Positions 46,024-55,470 of a stretch of 55,714 bases of DNA are shown piece by piece. Position numbers and translations under genes: made by a program. A model generated the notes under the pieces. That model saw nothing but the letters and a program-made list of their open reading frames with translations. It did not search any database and had not been told where the DNA came from. This DNA comes from Cyanobacteria bacterium REEB446 (GTDB lineage: Bacteria; Cyanobacteriota; Vampirovibrionia; LMEP-6097): positions 1 through 55,714 of the forward strand of contig JAGWWP010000009.1 of NCBI GenBank assembly GCA_018970325.1. Direction: 5' to 3'. Positions within the stretch are counted from its first letter, which is position 1, and each line of letters starts with the position of its first letter.

Positions 46024-46902
46024 TTGCAGAACAAAATCCGTTTAGATCAATTAATTTTTGAGCTCGGCTATTTCGATAGCAAGGAGAAAGCGCGCTCAGC
46101 GATTATGCAGGGCTGCATTAAAATCGCAGGAAAGCTGATAGATAAAGCAGGTCATCAAATTAATAGTGAGAAGTTTTATACAGAATTAGATGCTAATCCT
46201 AGTTATATAGAAGTCGATGATAAATTACAGAAATACGTTAGCCGAGGGGCTTTCAAGCTAGAGGCAGCTTTTAAAACTTTTAACTTAGATTTTCATGAAG
46301 CGATCGTTTTAGATGTAGGTGCTTCTACTGGAGGTTTTACGGATTTCACTTTACAGCATGGTGCTAAAAAGGTTTTAGCCTTAGATGTAGGAAAAGGACA
46401 GCTACACTATAAATTACAGCATGACTCTCGGGTACTGAATTTAGAAGGTATCAATTTTAAGAATTTTAGTTTAGAGGATTTAATTACTGTCCTGAACGGT
46501 GTTTCATCAGAGGATGAAATAAAAGCAGTGGAGCGAGAGGGCGACAAGAATGCAGAAAATAAAACCATTCATAGGTCTCAAAATCTAGATTTTATAGTCT
46601 CTGATTTATCTTTTATCTCACTTACTAAAGTCGCTGACAGGATTTTAGAAATAGCGAAGCATTTTAACCCAAGAATCATATTACTTTTAAAACCTCAATT
46701 CGAGGCTAGTAAAGAAATCGCTGATAAATTTAGAGGAATCATTACTGATGAAAAGATTAGAGATGAAATTATACAAGATCTGCTTGAGAAGCTTTCTAAG
46801 TCTGGGCTTCAGCTTAAACAGATGATAGAATCACCGATTAAGGGTACTAAGGGGAATGTGGAGTATTTAGCGGAGTTTGGGGTTGGTGAATTATGTCTTT
46901 AA
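46024..46902 (+). CDS. tlyA: TlyA-type rRNA 2'-O-methyltransferase (S4-FtsJ)
   Basis: A 292-residue protein with an N-terminal S4 RNA-binding domain (IRLDQLIFELGYFDSKEKAR). An FtsJ-type SAM methyltransferase domain follows (YVSRGAFKLEAA, VLDVGASTGGFTDF, LALDVGKGQ, and SDLSFISL before the catalytic Lys of LLLKPQFE). TlyA methylates ribose in 16S/23S rRNA and is often called a haemolysin. The start is TTG at 46024. A region of about 28 residues before DFIVSDLSFISL (EDEIKAVEREGDKNAENK) is longer than usual and has a weak match to the dispersed repeat. Its stop overlaps the start of the KAP gene by 10 bp. Confidence 0.92.
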   Translation: MQNKIRLDQLIFELGYFDSKEKARSAIMQGCIKIAGKLIDKAGHQINSEKFYTELDANPSYIEVDDKLQKYVSRGAFKLEAAFKTFNLDFHEAIVLDVGASTGGFTDFTLQHGAKKVLALDVGKGQLHYKLQHDSRVLNLEGINFKNFSLEDLITVLNGVSSEDEIKAVEREGDKNAENKTIHRSQNLDFIVSDLSFISLTKVADRILEIAKHFNPRIILLLKPQFEASKEIADKFRGIITDEKIRDEIIQDLLEKLSKSGLQLKQMIESPIKGTKGNVEYLAEFGVGELCL

Positions 46903-47384
46903 GTTTTGAAAAACACTTAGAAAGCCCTGATAATCATCGTATTATTTTTTCTGCAAAATACGGTGAAGGAAAAACTTATTTTTTAAAAAATATTTTCTTT
47001 TCTTCTGATGAAAATCAAAAGAAATATGAAACAGTACATCTATTTCCTGTTAACTATGCGGTAGCAAGTAATGAAGATATTTTTGAGCTAATAAAGCGAG
47101 ATATCATTACTAACTTAATTCAAACTGATAGATTCCAGTCTGATTCACTATCTGAGGCCATTATGAAGCATCTATCTTTTCTCTGGAAGAATACTAGAGA
47201 CATTTTCTTTATAGGCGTCAAAACTATATTGTCATTATTTTTATTACTCGTAAAATCTGGATATATAGTTACTGTAGGGATCTTTGTAGTCCTAGCTAAG
47301 TTCTTAAAAAGTCTTTTCAGCACAGAGATAAAAGAACTTGGTAAAAAATACAGCGAAGAGACAGAGTCTAGCAAAAAAAAATAA
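46893..47384 (+). CDS. KAP-family P-loop NTPase, N-terminal part (split gene)
   Basis: A 163-residue N-terminal portion of a KAP NTPase. Walker A is AKYGEGKT (about 21-28). Two adjoining TM helices (about 104-120 and 122-138) follow, the usual insertion between Walker A and B in KAP proteins. The frame ends at a TAA at 47382-47384, inside an A-rich tract (nine A, one T, eight A). The same frame is open again right after that codon and runs into the Walker B half. One base change in the TAA would give a 549-residue protein. KAP proteins are membrane-linked NTPases, several tied to phage defence. I read this as a broken or switchable gene, though a sequencing error is possible. Confidence 0.75.
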   Translation: MSLSFEKHLESPDNHRIIFSAKYGEGKTYFLKNIFFSSDENQKKYETVHLFPVNYAVASNEDIFELIKRDIITNLIQTDRFQSDSLSEAIMKHLSFLWKNTRDIFFIGVKTILSLFLLLVKSGYIVTVGIFVVLAKFLKSLFSTEIKELGKKYSEETESSKKK

Positions 47385-47438
47385 AAAAAACACTTAACCA
47401 AACAGCAGAAAAAAACAGGCTCTATCTATGAGTATGAC

Positions 47439-48542
47439 TTGATTTCAGAAATTATAACTAAACAAATCGAAAAACTAAAAGGTGCAGAAAATACCAAGAA
47501 AGAAACTATATTAATTATTGACGATCTTGATAGATTAGACCCTGAGCATATTTTCAGGTTACTAAATATTTTTTCCGCTCACTGTGATGTACAGTATTAC
47601 ACAGAAGAAAGCACTTCTAGAAAGCATAATAAATTTAACTTCGATAAAATCATTTTCGTCTGTGATGTAGAAAACTTAAGATCACTGTTTCATCATAGAT
47701 ACGGTGCTGAAGCAAATTTCGTAGGGTATTTAGATAAATTTTATAGTGGTGAAGTTTTTGATTACAACTCTAGAATGGAGATGATTAAATACGTAGAGGA
47801 AAATATTGAGCATATTTTCACTGACTTTGAGGACTTTGTAATTCCTTGGTTTGTAACGATTCACCCGCAACTTGAAGCTGATCAGCCGACGAAACACATA
47901 TGTCAGTACCGCATTAAGCATAACTTCCTAAAACCTTTTTTACTAGATTTTTTAAAAAGCTTTATTGAGACTGGGGAATTAAATTTCAGACAAATTCAAT
48001 CAATTAACAGAATAAATCTCGATGAAATGATCAAGGAAGAACTAGAGCATAATGACAATAAGCTGTCTATTATTCGACTCCTACTTTCTGTACTAATTAG
48101 TATCAGTGGTAGTGCCGAAAATCTGAAAACCTCATTTAATAAACTCGCTACCGAGGAGGTATACACTTATTTTCATAACAACCTAGATGCTACCTCTAGC
48201 CAAAACCCTCTTGAAAACGATATGTACAAGATTTTATTTCTTCTAACATTAGTAGATTTTAAATTAGATATCTACCATATCTACAAGAACATAGATAATT
48301 CCTTTGGCTCTGAGAACCTAAATAAATTCAATAGAAAAAGGTATTTAAATACGACAAGCTTGCTTGTGCTGAATGCTATCAAACACGAACAAAAAATATC
48401 TTTACCAGATGGTGAGACCATTACAATCCATTGTCTCTTTATAAACGAGCAGGATTGGAGTGCTTATCCTGTTAGACAGATGAATTACTTTGCCCTGATG
48501 GCTAAAGTCTTAGAGGATTTACAAGCTCAGAAACTGCTTTAG
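47439..48542 (+). CDS. KAP-family P-loop NTPase, C-terminal part (split gene)
   Basis: This segment carries the Walker B (ILIIDDLDRLDPEH) and the remainder of a KAP NTPase, including ISEIITKQIEKL before it and a helical C-terminal region to about residue 367. The frame is the same as in the N-terminal part and is in fact open from 47385. The TTG at 47439 is simply the first usable start. Without the Walker A half it should not hydrolyse ATP, so unless the stop is bypassed the pair is probably inactive. It converges on the AlbA_2 gene with a 70-bp gap that holds nothing obvious. Confidence 0.7.
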   Translation: MISEIITKQIEKLKGAENTKKETILIIDDLDRLDPEHIFRLLNIFSAHCDVQYYTEESTSRKHNKFNFDKIIFVCDVENLRSLFHHRYGAEANFVGYLDKFYSGEVFDYNSRMEMIKYVEENIEHIFTDFEDFVIPWFVTIHPQLEADQPTKHICQYRIKHNFLKPFLLDFLKSFIETGELNFRQIQSINRINLDEMIKEELEHNDNKLSIIRLLLSVLISISGSAENLKTSFNKLATEEVYTYFHNNLDATSSQNPLENDMYKILFLLTLVDFKLDIYHIYKNIDNSFGSENLNKFNRKRYLNTTSLLVLNAIKHEQKISLPDGETITIHCLFINEQDWSAYPVRQMNYFALMAKVLEDLQAQKLL

Positions 48543-48612
48543 CTGAGATCTGGATATGCCCTTTAGTTACTTTTGAGCAGCGTAAAATTTGGACAGATAT
48601 CTTAATTTCACG

Positions 48613-50007
48613 TTACAGAGTCCCCTGCACAACCTCCCAATAACCCGCTTTATCAGAACCAATTCTCTCAATTAAACCACTACTCTTCAACTGAGCGATG
48701 TGCTTCTCTATAGCTCTTGTACTGATCTTCAAATTTTTTGCTAATTCTGCAATAGTAATTTTAGGGTTATTTTTTATAAATTTCATTATTTTATCTACTG
48801 TTTTCACCGAACTTTTCACCGAACTTTTCACCGAACTTTTCACCGAACTTTTCACCGAACTTTTTGGACGTTTAAGTATTAAAGTAAAAAATCCTTGCTT
48901 CTGAAACACAGGCTCCAAGAGCCCTGCTGATGTCATTAGATCTTGTATCCGATTAATCCCCGAACCTACCTGTTCAACTAAATGCATGCGAGTAAATAAA
49001 CCAAAAATTAAAGGGTTTCTTGAGTGACTACGTTTTCCAAATTCTTCTTCAGAAATAGCACTAACTAAACCACCTGGATTCGTAATTTCTACTCTGTCGT
49101 CATAGACCTCGATGTGCGTAACAGCACCTCTATCATAATAATCTCGGTGAGCAAGTGAATTAATAATCGCCTCTTTAAAAACATTCTCTGGAATTTCCCA
49201 AAATTCTTTACGAGGACCAGCACCCTGACCTTCAATATCATAGCGAATATCTAATTTACCTCTAAGCCACTGCATCGCTTGTTTGTATTGGTTATAAAGA
49301 TTTCCACCATACTGTTTATCATCTATAATGAAACGCTTATCAAAGCCCTGAAAGGCTATGCAACGTATAACTGCCTTTTCTATTAACTCCTCTGGCTGTT
49401 TACCAAAAAATAATACGGCTCCATTTTTAAATTTTTGCTCACTAGTATAAAGTTTTAGATTCTTAAAAATCTGTTCCTGTGGTAAATTCAAGCTCAGGCG
49501 AGCCTCTCCTTGAAAAAATCTTAGAAACTCTTTATCTATCATAGTTTTCTCAGAAAAATCTACACAAGGCATATCATCAAAATAAATTCTTTCCGAACGC
49601 TGGAAAAAATCTCGCATCTGTTCTGCTGTGGTGAGTTTGTGAGTACTAGGACCTATTCTTACATAAATAGCTCCTGATAAAACATAGGGCTTATTAGTAC
49701 CAGAAGGAACTTCTATAACACCTATTTTTTTACCCTCCACTTCGATAATAGATAATGAACAAGCTAACTGAGGCGTAATATCTCTAAAACAGTTCTGAAT
49801 ACTAGAGCGTTTTTCATTATCGATTTTTAAACCCTTAAGTTCATTATCATCACTAACACCTAAAAGTAAAACACCTCCAGCCGCATTAGCAAAAGCACAG
49901 ACTTGCTCTGCTAATTCTTTAACTTTCGAAGGCACTGATAGCTTAAATTCAGCGTTATAACCCTCTCCAGCATTGACCAGTAGTTTTATATCTTTTGCTG
50001 TTAACAT
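48613..50007 (-). CDS. AlbA_2 / HATPase_c_4 putative transcriptional regulator
   Basis: A 464-residue protein with an N-terminal AlbA_2 (Schlafen-like) domain (AEFKLS near residue 20, then AFANAAGGVLLLGVSDD). A GHKL-type ATPase-like part follows (FKEAIINSLAHRDY, N-box-like; then ITNPGGLVS), with a VEQVGSGINRI segment. Five copies of SSVK form a linker at about residues 383-402. A C-terminal winged helix (ITIAELAKNLKISTRAIEKHIAQLKSSGLIER) completes it. This is a common accessory-genome layout, annotated as ATP-dependent DNA helicase or transcriptional regulator, with uncertain function. The repeat linker is encoded by a 12-bp tandem repeat and can vary in length without shifting the frame. Confidence 0.88.
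   Translation of the reverse strand: MLTAKDIKLLVNAGEGYNAEFKLSVPSKVKELAEQVCAFANAAGGVLLLGVSDDNELKGLKIDNEKRSSIQNCFRDITPQLACSLSIIEVEGKKIGVIEVPSGTNKPYVLSGAIYVRIGPSTHKLTTAEQMRDFFQRSERIYFDDMPCVDFSEKTMIDKEFLRFFQGEARLSLNLPQEQIFKNLKLYTSEQKFKNGAVLFFGKQPEELIEKAVIRCIAFQGFDKRFIIDDKQYGGNLYNQYKQAMQWLRGKLDIRYDIEGQGAGPRKEFWEIPENVFKEAIINSLAHRDYYDRGAVTHIEVYDDRVEITNPGGLVSAISEEEFGKRSHSRNPLIFGLFTRMHLVEQVGSGINRIQDLMTSAGLLEPVFQKQGFFTLILKRPKSSVKSSVKSSVKSSVKSSVKTVDKIMKFIKNNPKITIAELAKNLKISTRAIEKHIAQLKSSGLIERIGSDKAGYWEVVQGTL
48801..48860. repeat. 12-bp tandem repeat, five copies, in AlbA_2 gene
   Basis: The unit TTTTCACCGAAC occurs five times without change. On the coding strand it encodes SSVK repeats in the linker before the winged helix. 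Because the unit is a multiple of three, copy-number change alters only the linker length. Perfect identity between units suggests recent expansion. Confidence 0.9.
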
Positions 50008-50043
50008 TTCCTGTGAGTATCTCTTCTCTACTCATTTTAGACC

Positions 50044-51378
50044 CTAAAGCAATTCTTCAGGATTCTGATTCAGTGATTTCACCCCTCCCCGAACCTTCCG
50101 AAACCTAATTATAAAAAACACTAAAAGAGCAAGGAAACTAATAATATTTAAAACCATCATAGAGAAAGCTAAAGCCTTTAAGCCCATCACTGGAATTAAG
50201 GTATAATTTAGCCCAGCCTTAAGTAAAATAGTTACAATCATTACATAGAGCGGTGTTCGGCTATCACCAAAACTATAAAAAGTTCTTACTAAAAACTCTT
50301 TCAGCACATAAGGAATAGCTCCCAAGCTGAAATAATAAAATAGCGAGGAAACCATTTCTGTAGACCTTGCATTAAAAGCACCACGCTGAAAAATTATACG
50401 AATAATCTCTTCATGCCATATACAACCTATTATTACGGCTGGTATACAAACCAATACTAGATTAAAGTTTAACTTTAAAAGCCTGCGTTTAATTTCATCA
50501 AACTTTTGCTGTTTTACTAGAACAGATATCTTCGGAAAGAAAGGCACTATGACAGCCGTAATTAAAATACCCATCGGCATCTGTATTAAACGACTAGAAA
50601 GGGTAACAGCAGTCCAAGAACCCTCCTCTAAACCTCTACAGAAAAAACCATCCACGAAAGTCATTATCTGAGCGAAACCTGTACTGAGAAGTGCAGGATA
50701 AAGAATTAGATTAAAATCATGAATTTCTCGCTTATCAACTTTAATGCTTTTATTCCCTTTATCCATAATCCTTTTAAAGGCAGGCCACTGAATAAATAAG
50801 GCGATAAGCCCGCCTACAGTAGTTCCTAGAGCAAGAGACATCCCAAAAAGACTTGCATTGCTTAACATCACTGCGATTATCAGGGTTATATTGGTAATCG
50901 CTGGCGATATACTCGACATAAAATATTTCTTATAAATATTTAGAAGAGCTCCGATAATCGCATTCGGTCCAGTGATAAGTATTAAGATCAAAAGCAGATC
51001 TATATTCGTCAAAGTAAGATTAAAATATTCAAGATGCTTAGCCTTATCAATAAAGGCGTTCAGAATATAGGGCTTCGCAAAATAAATAATTACAGCTACT
51101 GCCGTAAAGATATACATAGACTGCCATAAAATCTTCTTTAGGAAAGGTTTCTGTGTAGATCTTTTAACTTTAGGCAGTATTGCCACTACTGAATTATAGA
51201 TGGGGCCACCTATACAGCCGAAAATAATAAAAATATTTCCAGTAAATAAATAAGCTAAATTAAAGGCATCAGAATAAACTGAAGTGCCAAAATAATGAGC
51301 GATAACTAGATCTCGAATGAGACCTAGAATCTTACTAATAAAAGTAAGGCTAGCGACAAGCCCAATTACCTTGAGCAT
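50044..51378 (-). CDS. murJ: Lipid II flippase MurJ (MviN)
   Basis: MurJ moves lipid II across the inner membrane for peptidoglycan synthesis. The 444-residue protein has about 12-14 TM helices. The family motifs are SKILGLIRDLVIAHYFGTS at the N-terminus, RLIQMPMGILITAVIVPFFPKIS in TM7-8, and FQRGAFNARS with VLKEFLVRTFYSFGDSRTP near TM9-10. It is slightly shorter than E. coli MurJ. It lies 3 bp after pgk, so it is co-transcribed with it. Confidence 0.93.
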   Translation of the reverse strand: MLKVIGLVASLTFISKILGLIRDLVIAHYFGTSVYSDAFNLAYLFTGNIFIIFGCIGGPIYNSVVAILPKVKRSTQKPFLKKILWQSMYIFTAVAVIIYFAKPYILNAFIDKAKHLEYFNLTLTNIDLLLILILITGPNAIIGALLNIYKKYFMSSISPAITNITLIIAVMLSNASLFGMSLALGTTVGGLIALFIQWPAFKRIMDKGNKSIKVDKREIHDFNLILYPALLSTGFAQIMTFVDGFFCRGLEEGSWTAVTLSSRLIQMPMGILITAVIVPFFPKISVLVKQQKFDEIKRRLLKLNFNLVLVCIPAVIIGCIWHEEIIRIIFQRGAFNARSTEMVSSLFYYFSLGAIPYVLKEFLVRTFYSFGDSRTPLYVMIVTILLKAGLNYTLIPVMGLKALAFSMMVLNIISFLALLVFFIIRFRKVRGGVKSLNQNPEELL

Positions 51379-51381
51379 TTT

Positions 51382-52710
51382 CTATACATTTAAGCTTTTA
51401 AGCTCTTCAGCAAAGCTCTTATGAGCAGGTTTTACCGCATCATTAGATTCAGAGCTAGCATCTTTCTTATTTAGGCAGTCTATTCCAGGAAGAATCTGCC
51501 CTTCTAAAAACTCTAAAGACGCTCCACCACCAGTACTCACATGAGTGAATTTTTCTTTAGCGAAACCATATTTTTCTATGGCTGCAACTGAATCACCGCC
51601 ACCTACTATAGTCGCCCCGCCTTTAGCAGTAAGATTCATTAGTGCTATCGCTATGTCTTTAGTACCTTCATCGAACATAGCGTATTCGAACACACCCACT
51701 GGTCCATTCCATAACACTGTCTTAGACTGGCTTATTAAATTACTAAATTTGATTCTAGTCTCTGGGCCTATGTCCATACCCTGCCAGTTAGAAGGAATTC
51801 TTTCGGCTTCTAAAATCTTAGTCTCGAATTTATCTTCTCTGCCATATTTATCGAAAATGTTTATCTCGTTACCTTCTGCATCAATAGCAGGTGTTCCGAT
51901 TACATCCTCTGGCAGTAATATCGCAGTGTTATTCTCATCAGCCAAAGCACAGATATGACGAGCGACTTCTAGCTGAGAGTCTTCACAGATACTCTTACCA
52001 ATACTAGCTCCTCTCGCTTTAAGAAAAGTGTAAGCCATACCACCACCGATAATTAGAGTGTCGACTTTCTTCACTAAAGTATTTAGAACTGCTATCTTAC
52101 TGCTAATCTTAGAACCACCGATAATCGCAGTGAAAGGTCTTTCTGGATTATCCAGCTTACTACCAAGCATAGCGACTTCTTTTTCCATAAGCAGCCCAGC
52201 TACCGCAGGATTAAGGTAACTAGCCACACCAGCAGTGCTAGCATGCGCTCTGTGAGCAGTTCCGAAAGCATCATTAACGTAAACATCAGCTAAAGCAGCT
52301 AATTTTTTACAGAAATTCTGGTCGTTTTCCTCTTCCTCTTTATAGAATCTGATATTTTCAAGTAAACAAACTTGACCATCAGTGAGTTTATTAACTTCAT
52401 CTTCGACTTCCTTGCCGATAGAGTCATGTAGTTTCTTCACCTCGAAACCAAGTAGCTCACTAAGACGCTTAGCTACTGGATCTAATTTAAATCTATCATC
52501 TGGACCATTTTTAGGTCTGCCTAAATGTGTTACAAGAATTAGCCTAGCTCCCCTTTCTATAAGATATTTAATAGAAGGCAGTGCTGCTTGGATTCTTGAG
52601 TCATCTGTAATATTCAGATCCTTATCCTGAGGGACATTAAAGTCAACTCTCATTAAAATCTTTTTAGATTTAATTTGATTTACGGCTAGGTCTTTTATCG
52701 TTTTTATCAT
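51382..52710 (-). CDS. pgk: Phosphoglycerate kinase
   Basis: Pgk makes ATP from 1,3-bisphosphoglycerate in glycolysis. Family blocks are ILMRVDFNVPQD, LVTHLGRPKNG, AHRAHASTAGV, the KISSKIAVLN region, and the glycine-rich GGGDSVAAIEKYG and VSTGGGASLEFLEG at the end. Length is 442 residues; the last 35 (from about NKKDASSESND) are an extension beyond the usual PGK fold. It lies 4 bp after the thioredoxin-like lipoprotein gene and 3 bp before murJ. Confidence 0.95.
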   Translation of the reverse strand: MIKTIKDLAVNQIKSKKILMRVDFNVPQDKDLNITDDSRIQAALPSIKYLIERGARLILVTHLGRPKNGPDDRFKLDPVAKRLSELLGFEVKKLHDSIGKEVEDEVNKLTDGQVCLLENIRFYKEEEENDQNFCKKLAALADVYVNDAFGTAHRAHASTAGVASYLNPAVAGLLMEKEVAMLGSKLDNPERPFTAIIGGSKISSKIAVLNTLVKKVDTLIIGGGMAYTFLKARGASIGKSICEDSQLEVARHICALADENNTAILLPEDVIGTPAIDAEGNEINIFDKYGREDKFETKILEAERIPSNWQGMDIGPETRIKFSNLISQSKTVLWNGPVGVFEYAMFDEGTKDIAIALMNLTAKGGATIVGGGDSVAAIEKYGFAKEKFTHVSTGGGASLEFLEGQILPGIDCLNKKDASSESNDAVKPAHKSFAEELKSLNV

Positions 52711-52714
52711 AAAA

Positions 52715-53392
52715 TTATTGAACTTTTAACCAGTCTATGGTCGACTCAGATATCTTCTGTAATATTACAGGAATTTCTAAACCTTTTAAACTTTCTCTAT
52801 TAGCAGGAGGAACTAAACCTCTTTGATCCTTAACTAGTTTATGCTTAGCATCTATAATTAAAAATCTAGGAAAAGCAGATAAGACGAAGGTTTCAGCTAG
52901 TTTATTCTGGTCATCATATATCCAAGTCGCTGGTATCTGGGAATATTCATTGGACTTTTTCAGAAAAGCATCTACCGAAGCATGTTTCGCATCAGTAAAA
53001 AATACTATTTTCTGTTTCAACTTGGTTTTAGAAGTATACTCCTGCATAGTGGCGAGTAAAGTTTCACAGAAAACACAGTCTGGCTTCACTGCAATAAAAA
53101 CTGTCTTCCTGCTCTGATCTACAAAATCCACTAAATTTTTAACCTTTAAAGAGCGGTCTCTGACTTTAGTCGTTCTGAGAAACTTAGATAAATTATCTCC
53201 CTCTTTATACTTGGACTGCTCTTCTCCTGGAACAGTACTAGCGGGGGAAGCAGGATTAGCTTTAGTAGAATCAGGAGCCTGTTTCGTTGTACTTTTAAGG
53301 TTAGGTTTGCCTTGGCTTGCTGCAATATCGCTATTGATTAAAGAGCATGACTGCGAGATTATTAATAATAGAAATGCTAAAGCGAACCTCAT
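52715..53392 (-). CDS. Thioredoxin-like lipoprotein
   Basis: A 225-residue exported protein. A hydrophobic N-terminus ends in a lipobox ISQSC (Cys at about residue 16), followed by a Pro/Ser/Thr-rich linker. The thioredoxin-like domain (about 75-225) has a CVFC redox motif in AVKPDCVFCETLL and a cis-Pro-like FPRFLI. Cys-Val-Phe-Cys fits a periplasmic oxidoreductase. The VKOR gene begins 21 bp away, divergently, and VKOR re-oxidises such partners, so the two probably form a disulfide system. It leads the run with pgk and murJ. Confidence 0.85.
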   Translation of the reverse strand: MRFALAFLLLIISQSCSLINSDIAASQGKPNLKSTTKQAPDSTKANPASPASTVPGEEQSKYKEGDNLSKFLRTTKVRDRSLKVKNLVDFVDQSRKTVFIAVKPDCVFCETLLATMQEYTSKTKLKQKIVFFTDAKHASVDAFLKKSNEYSQIPATWIYDDQNKLAETFVLSAFPRFLIIDAKHKLVKDQRGLVPPANRESLKGLEIPVILQKISESTIDWLKVQ

Positions 53393-53413
53393 TAGCTATG
53401 ATTTTACAATATT

Positions 53414-53992
53414 ATGTCTAAACAACAAAAAAAACACGAATTCCCAATAATTCCCTTTATGTTATTAGGGGTTCTGATTATTAATAGTGCTGTACTTGCC
53501 TATAAATACATAAATTTCTATTACTTCAAGGATATACTTGCAGATATTCACTCACTTGCCTGCACTACAGACTGTGATGCGGTGATGCTTTCTAAGTATG
53601 CTCTGCTCTTCGGTATTCCTACGCCTATTTTTGGCTTAGCGAGTTTTAGTCTACTCTGCTACATGTTTTCAAGAATACACTTCGGTACTCAGCACCCAGA
53701 CTTAAAAACTAAAATTAATAATGAAAACACCGATAACCCTGAATCGTCCCAAGATGGTGATACTGAGCAGCTTGAAACTGAACTAGAGAAAATACAGAGA
53801 GTCTTCGAGACTTTTTTAATATTTTTAGTCTTAATAGCACTGTCTTACATGTATATTATGTTCTTTACATTAGAGCTGGTCTGTAAATTCTGTATGCTTT
53901 CACATGTAACTTTATTTTTATTTACTGCTTATTATTTTATTTACTATAAGAGGTTTTTGAGCGTACTGCAGACACGCGATTTTTACGACTAG
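53414..53992 (+). CDS. Vitamin K epoxide reductase (VKOR) family protein
   Basis: A 192-residue membrane protein with four TM segments. The loop cysteines lie in [20 protein letters not shown], and the active-site CxxC in [10 protein letters not shown], which together match bacterial VKOR. VKOR passes electrons from secreted protein thiols to quinone, replacing DsbB. It carries an extra hydrophilic loop (about residues 90-125) between TM2 and TM3. The thioredoxin-like lipoprotein is divergent from it. Its last 56 bp overlap the end of the opposite photolyase gene. Confidence 0.9.
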   Translation: MSKQQKKHEFPIIPFMLLGVLIINSAVLAYKYINFYYFKDILADIHSLACTTDCDAVMLSKYALLFGIPTPIFGLASFSLLCYMFSRIHFGTQHPDLKTKINNENTDNPESSQDGDTEQLETELEKIQRVFETFLIFLVLIALSYMYIMFFTLELVCKFCMLSHVTLFLFTAYYFIYYKRFLSVLQTRDFYD

Positions 53993-55436
53993 CATGTTTA
54001 ATCACTATCTCTTTCGCTTCCAGCTTATAATCTAAATTTTTCCTAAGTCCATAAAGCTTATCAGCAGCAGCTTTACGAGCGATCTTTTCATCGACTATTG
54101 GCTGGGGATAATTATTCATCATTAAAGGCAATTCCCAAGGGGTATGTATATATTTAGCAGGCATATTCGCTAATTCTGGTATCCATTTACGTATAAATAT
54201 ACCCTCTGGATCTTGATCTAAAGACTGCTTAATCGGATTATAAATACGGATAGTGTTTATGCCAGTAGTGCCAGACTGCATCTGGGCCTGAGGATAATGT
54301 ATACCTGGCTCATAATCAGTAAATAAGCGAGCTAAGTGCAGAGCAGGCTCACGCCAATGCAGCCACAGATGATTAGCTGCAAAACTCATCAGCATGGCAC
54401 GCATACGAAAATTAATCCAGCCCGTAGCCTTTAAAGCTCGCATACAGGCATCTATCATAGGATAACCAGTCCGAGCTTCTTTCCATGCATTGAAATAATC
54501 ATAATTAAATTCAGGCTCCCTAAGACCATCATAGGCAGAGTGTAAATTCTTAAATTCGATACTTGGTTCGTCTTCTAACTTCTGTATAAAATGACAATGC
54601 CAGCACAAACGTGCTGAAAAAGAGCGTATAGTACTAGTAGATTTACTACGCTTCTCTTCAGCAGCAATTCTGTGAAAAATTTCCCGCATAGATATTAAAC
54701 CAAAAGCTAGGTAAGGTGATAGCCGAGAACATGCTTCGTAAGCAGTTAGCGGCGAAGACATCGCTTTAGTATAATTCAAGCCTCGCTCATGCAGAAAAGT
54801 ATCTAAAAGCTTTAATGCTTCACTACGACTAGCTTTCTGCCTCAGTATACAGCCATCATTTTCAAGACCCAGATCAGCAGCTAAAGATAAAAGCTCAGTG
54901 GCTTTTTTGGCTGCTAATCCCTGCGGTAAAGTTTCATTTTTTTGCAGCTCTAAAATTGGCTCTAAAGCGAAGGAGGCTTTTATTAGTGGCTTTCTCATCA
55001 AAGCTTGCCAGCGTACAGCCCAGTTATCACGAGTTTTCAGGCAGCGAATTACGCCATTTTGTACTGGTTCATGCCAAATTAAATTTCGTGCTTTAGCCCA
55101 AGCTTTTACCCGCTTATCCCTAGAGTATGTCCAAGCGTTCCAAGTCTCCTGATGCGAGTATAAAGCAGTCACTGAGTATCTTTCATATAACTCATCTAAA
55201 ACCGAAACTGCATCACCGACTTTAATCACTAAAGACTGACCCAAGCTACTAAGCTCGGTATCTAAATCTAGGAGAGCTTCACATAAAAATTCATAATGCC
55301 TATAACTCATATCGGGCTCTTTCCATAAAGTAGGTTCAAGAATATATAGAGGCAAAACGGGAGCAGCTTTAGTTGCCATACTGAGAGCTGCATGGTCATG
55401 AATTCTTAAGTCACGTTTGAACCAGAGGATTTGCAT
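53937..55436 (-). CDS. phr: Cryptochrome/photolyase family protein (deoxyribodipyrimidine photolyase)
   Basis: A 499-residue flavoprotein that probably repairs pyrimidine dimers with light. The N-terminal alpha/beta domain ([16 protein letters not shown]) is followed by a helical FAD-binding domain with [15 protein letters not shown]-type residues ([16 protein letters not shown]) and [29 protein letters not shown], which lines the flavin pocket, is intact. A distinctive [13 protein letters not shown] region near residue 127 is shared with some less-studied photolyase-like groups. It could therefore be a cryptochrome rather than a classic CPD photolyase. It converges on VKOR with a 56-bp overlap. 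Confidence 0.9.
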   Translation of the reverse strand: MQILWFKRDLRIHDHAALSMATKAAPVLPLYILEPTLWKEPDMSYRHYEFLCEALLDLDTELSSLGQSLVIKVGDAVSVLDELYERYSVTALYSHQETWNAWTYSRDKRVKAWAKARNLIWHEPVQNGVIRCLKTRDNWAVRWQALMRKPLIKASFALEPILELQKNETLPQGLAAKKATELLSLAADLGLENDGCILRQKASRSEALKLLDTFLHERGLNYTKAMSSPLTAYEACSRLSPYLAFGLISMREIFHRIAAEEKRSKSTSTIRSFSARLCWHCHFIQKLEDEPSIEFKNLHSAYDGLREPEFNYDYFNAWKEARTGYPMIDACMRALKATGWINFRMRAMLMSFAANHLWLHWREPALHLARLFTDYEPGIHYPQAQMQSGTTGINTIRIYNPIKQSLDQDPEGIFIRKWIPELANMPAKYIHTPWELPLMMNNYPQPIVDEKIARKAAADKLYGLRKNLDYKLEAKEIVIKHASRKNRVSAVRSKTSYSK

Positions 55437-55470
55437 GTGATATTTCTATTTTAGACGGATATCTGATTTA

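Noticed and set aside
47371-47391. Single programmed frameshift in the KAP gene
   Set aside because: Both halves are in the same frame, so one slip would not join them; two compensating slips or a stop read-through would be needed.
48801-48860. Tandem repeat as a CRISPR array
   Set aside because: The 12-bp units adjoin without spacers and lie in frame in a coding sequence.
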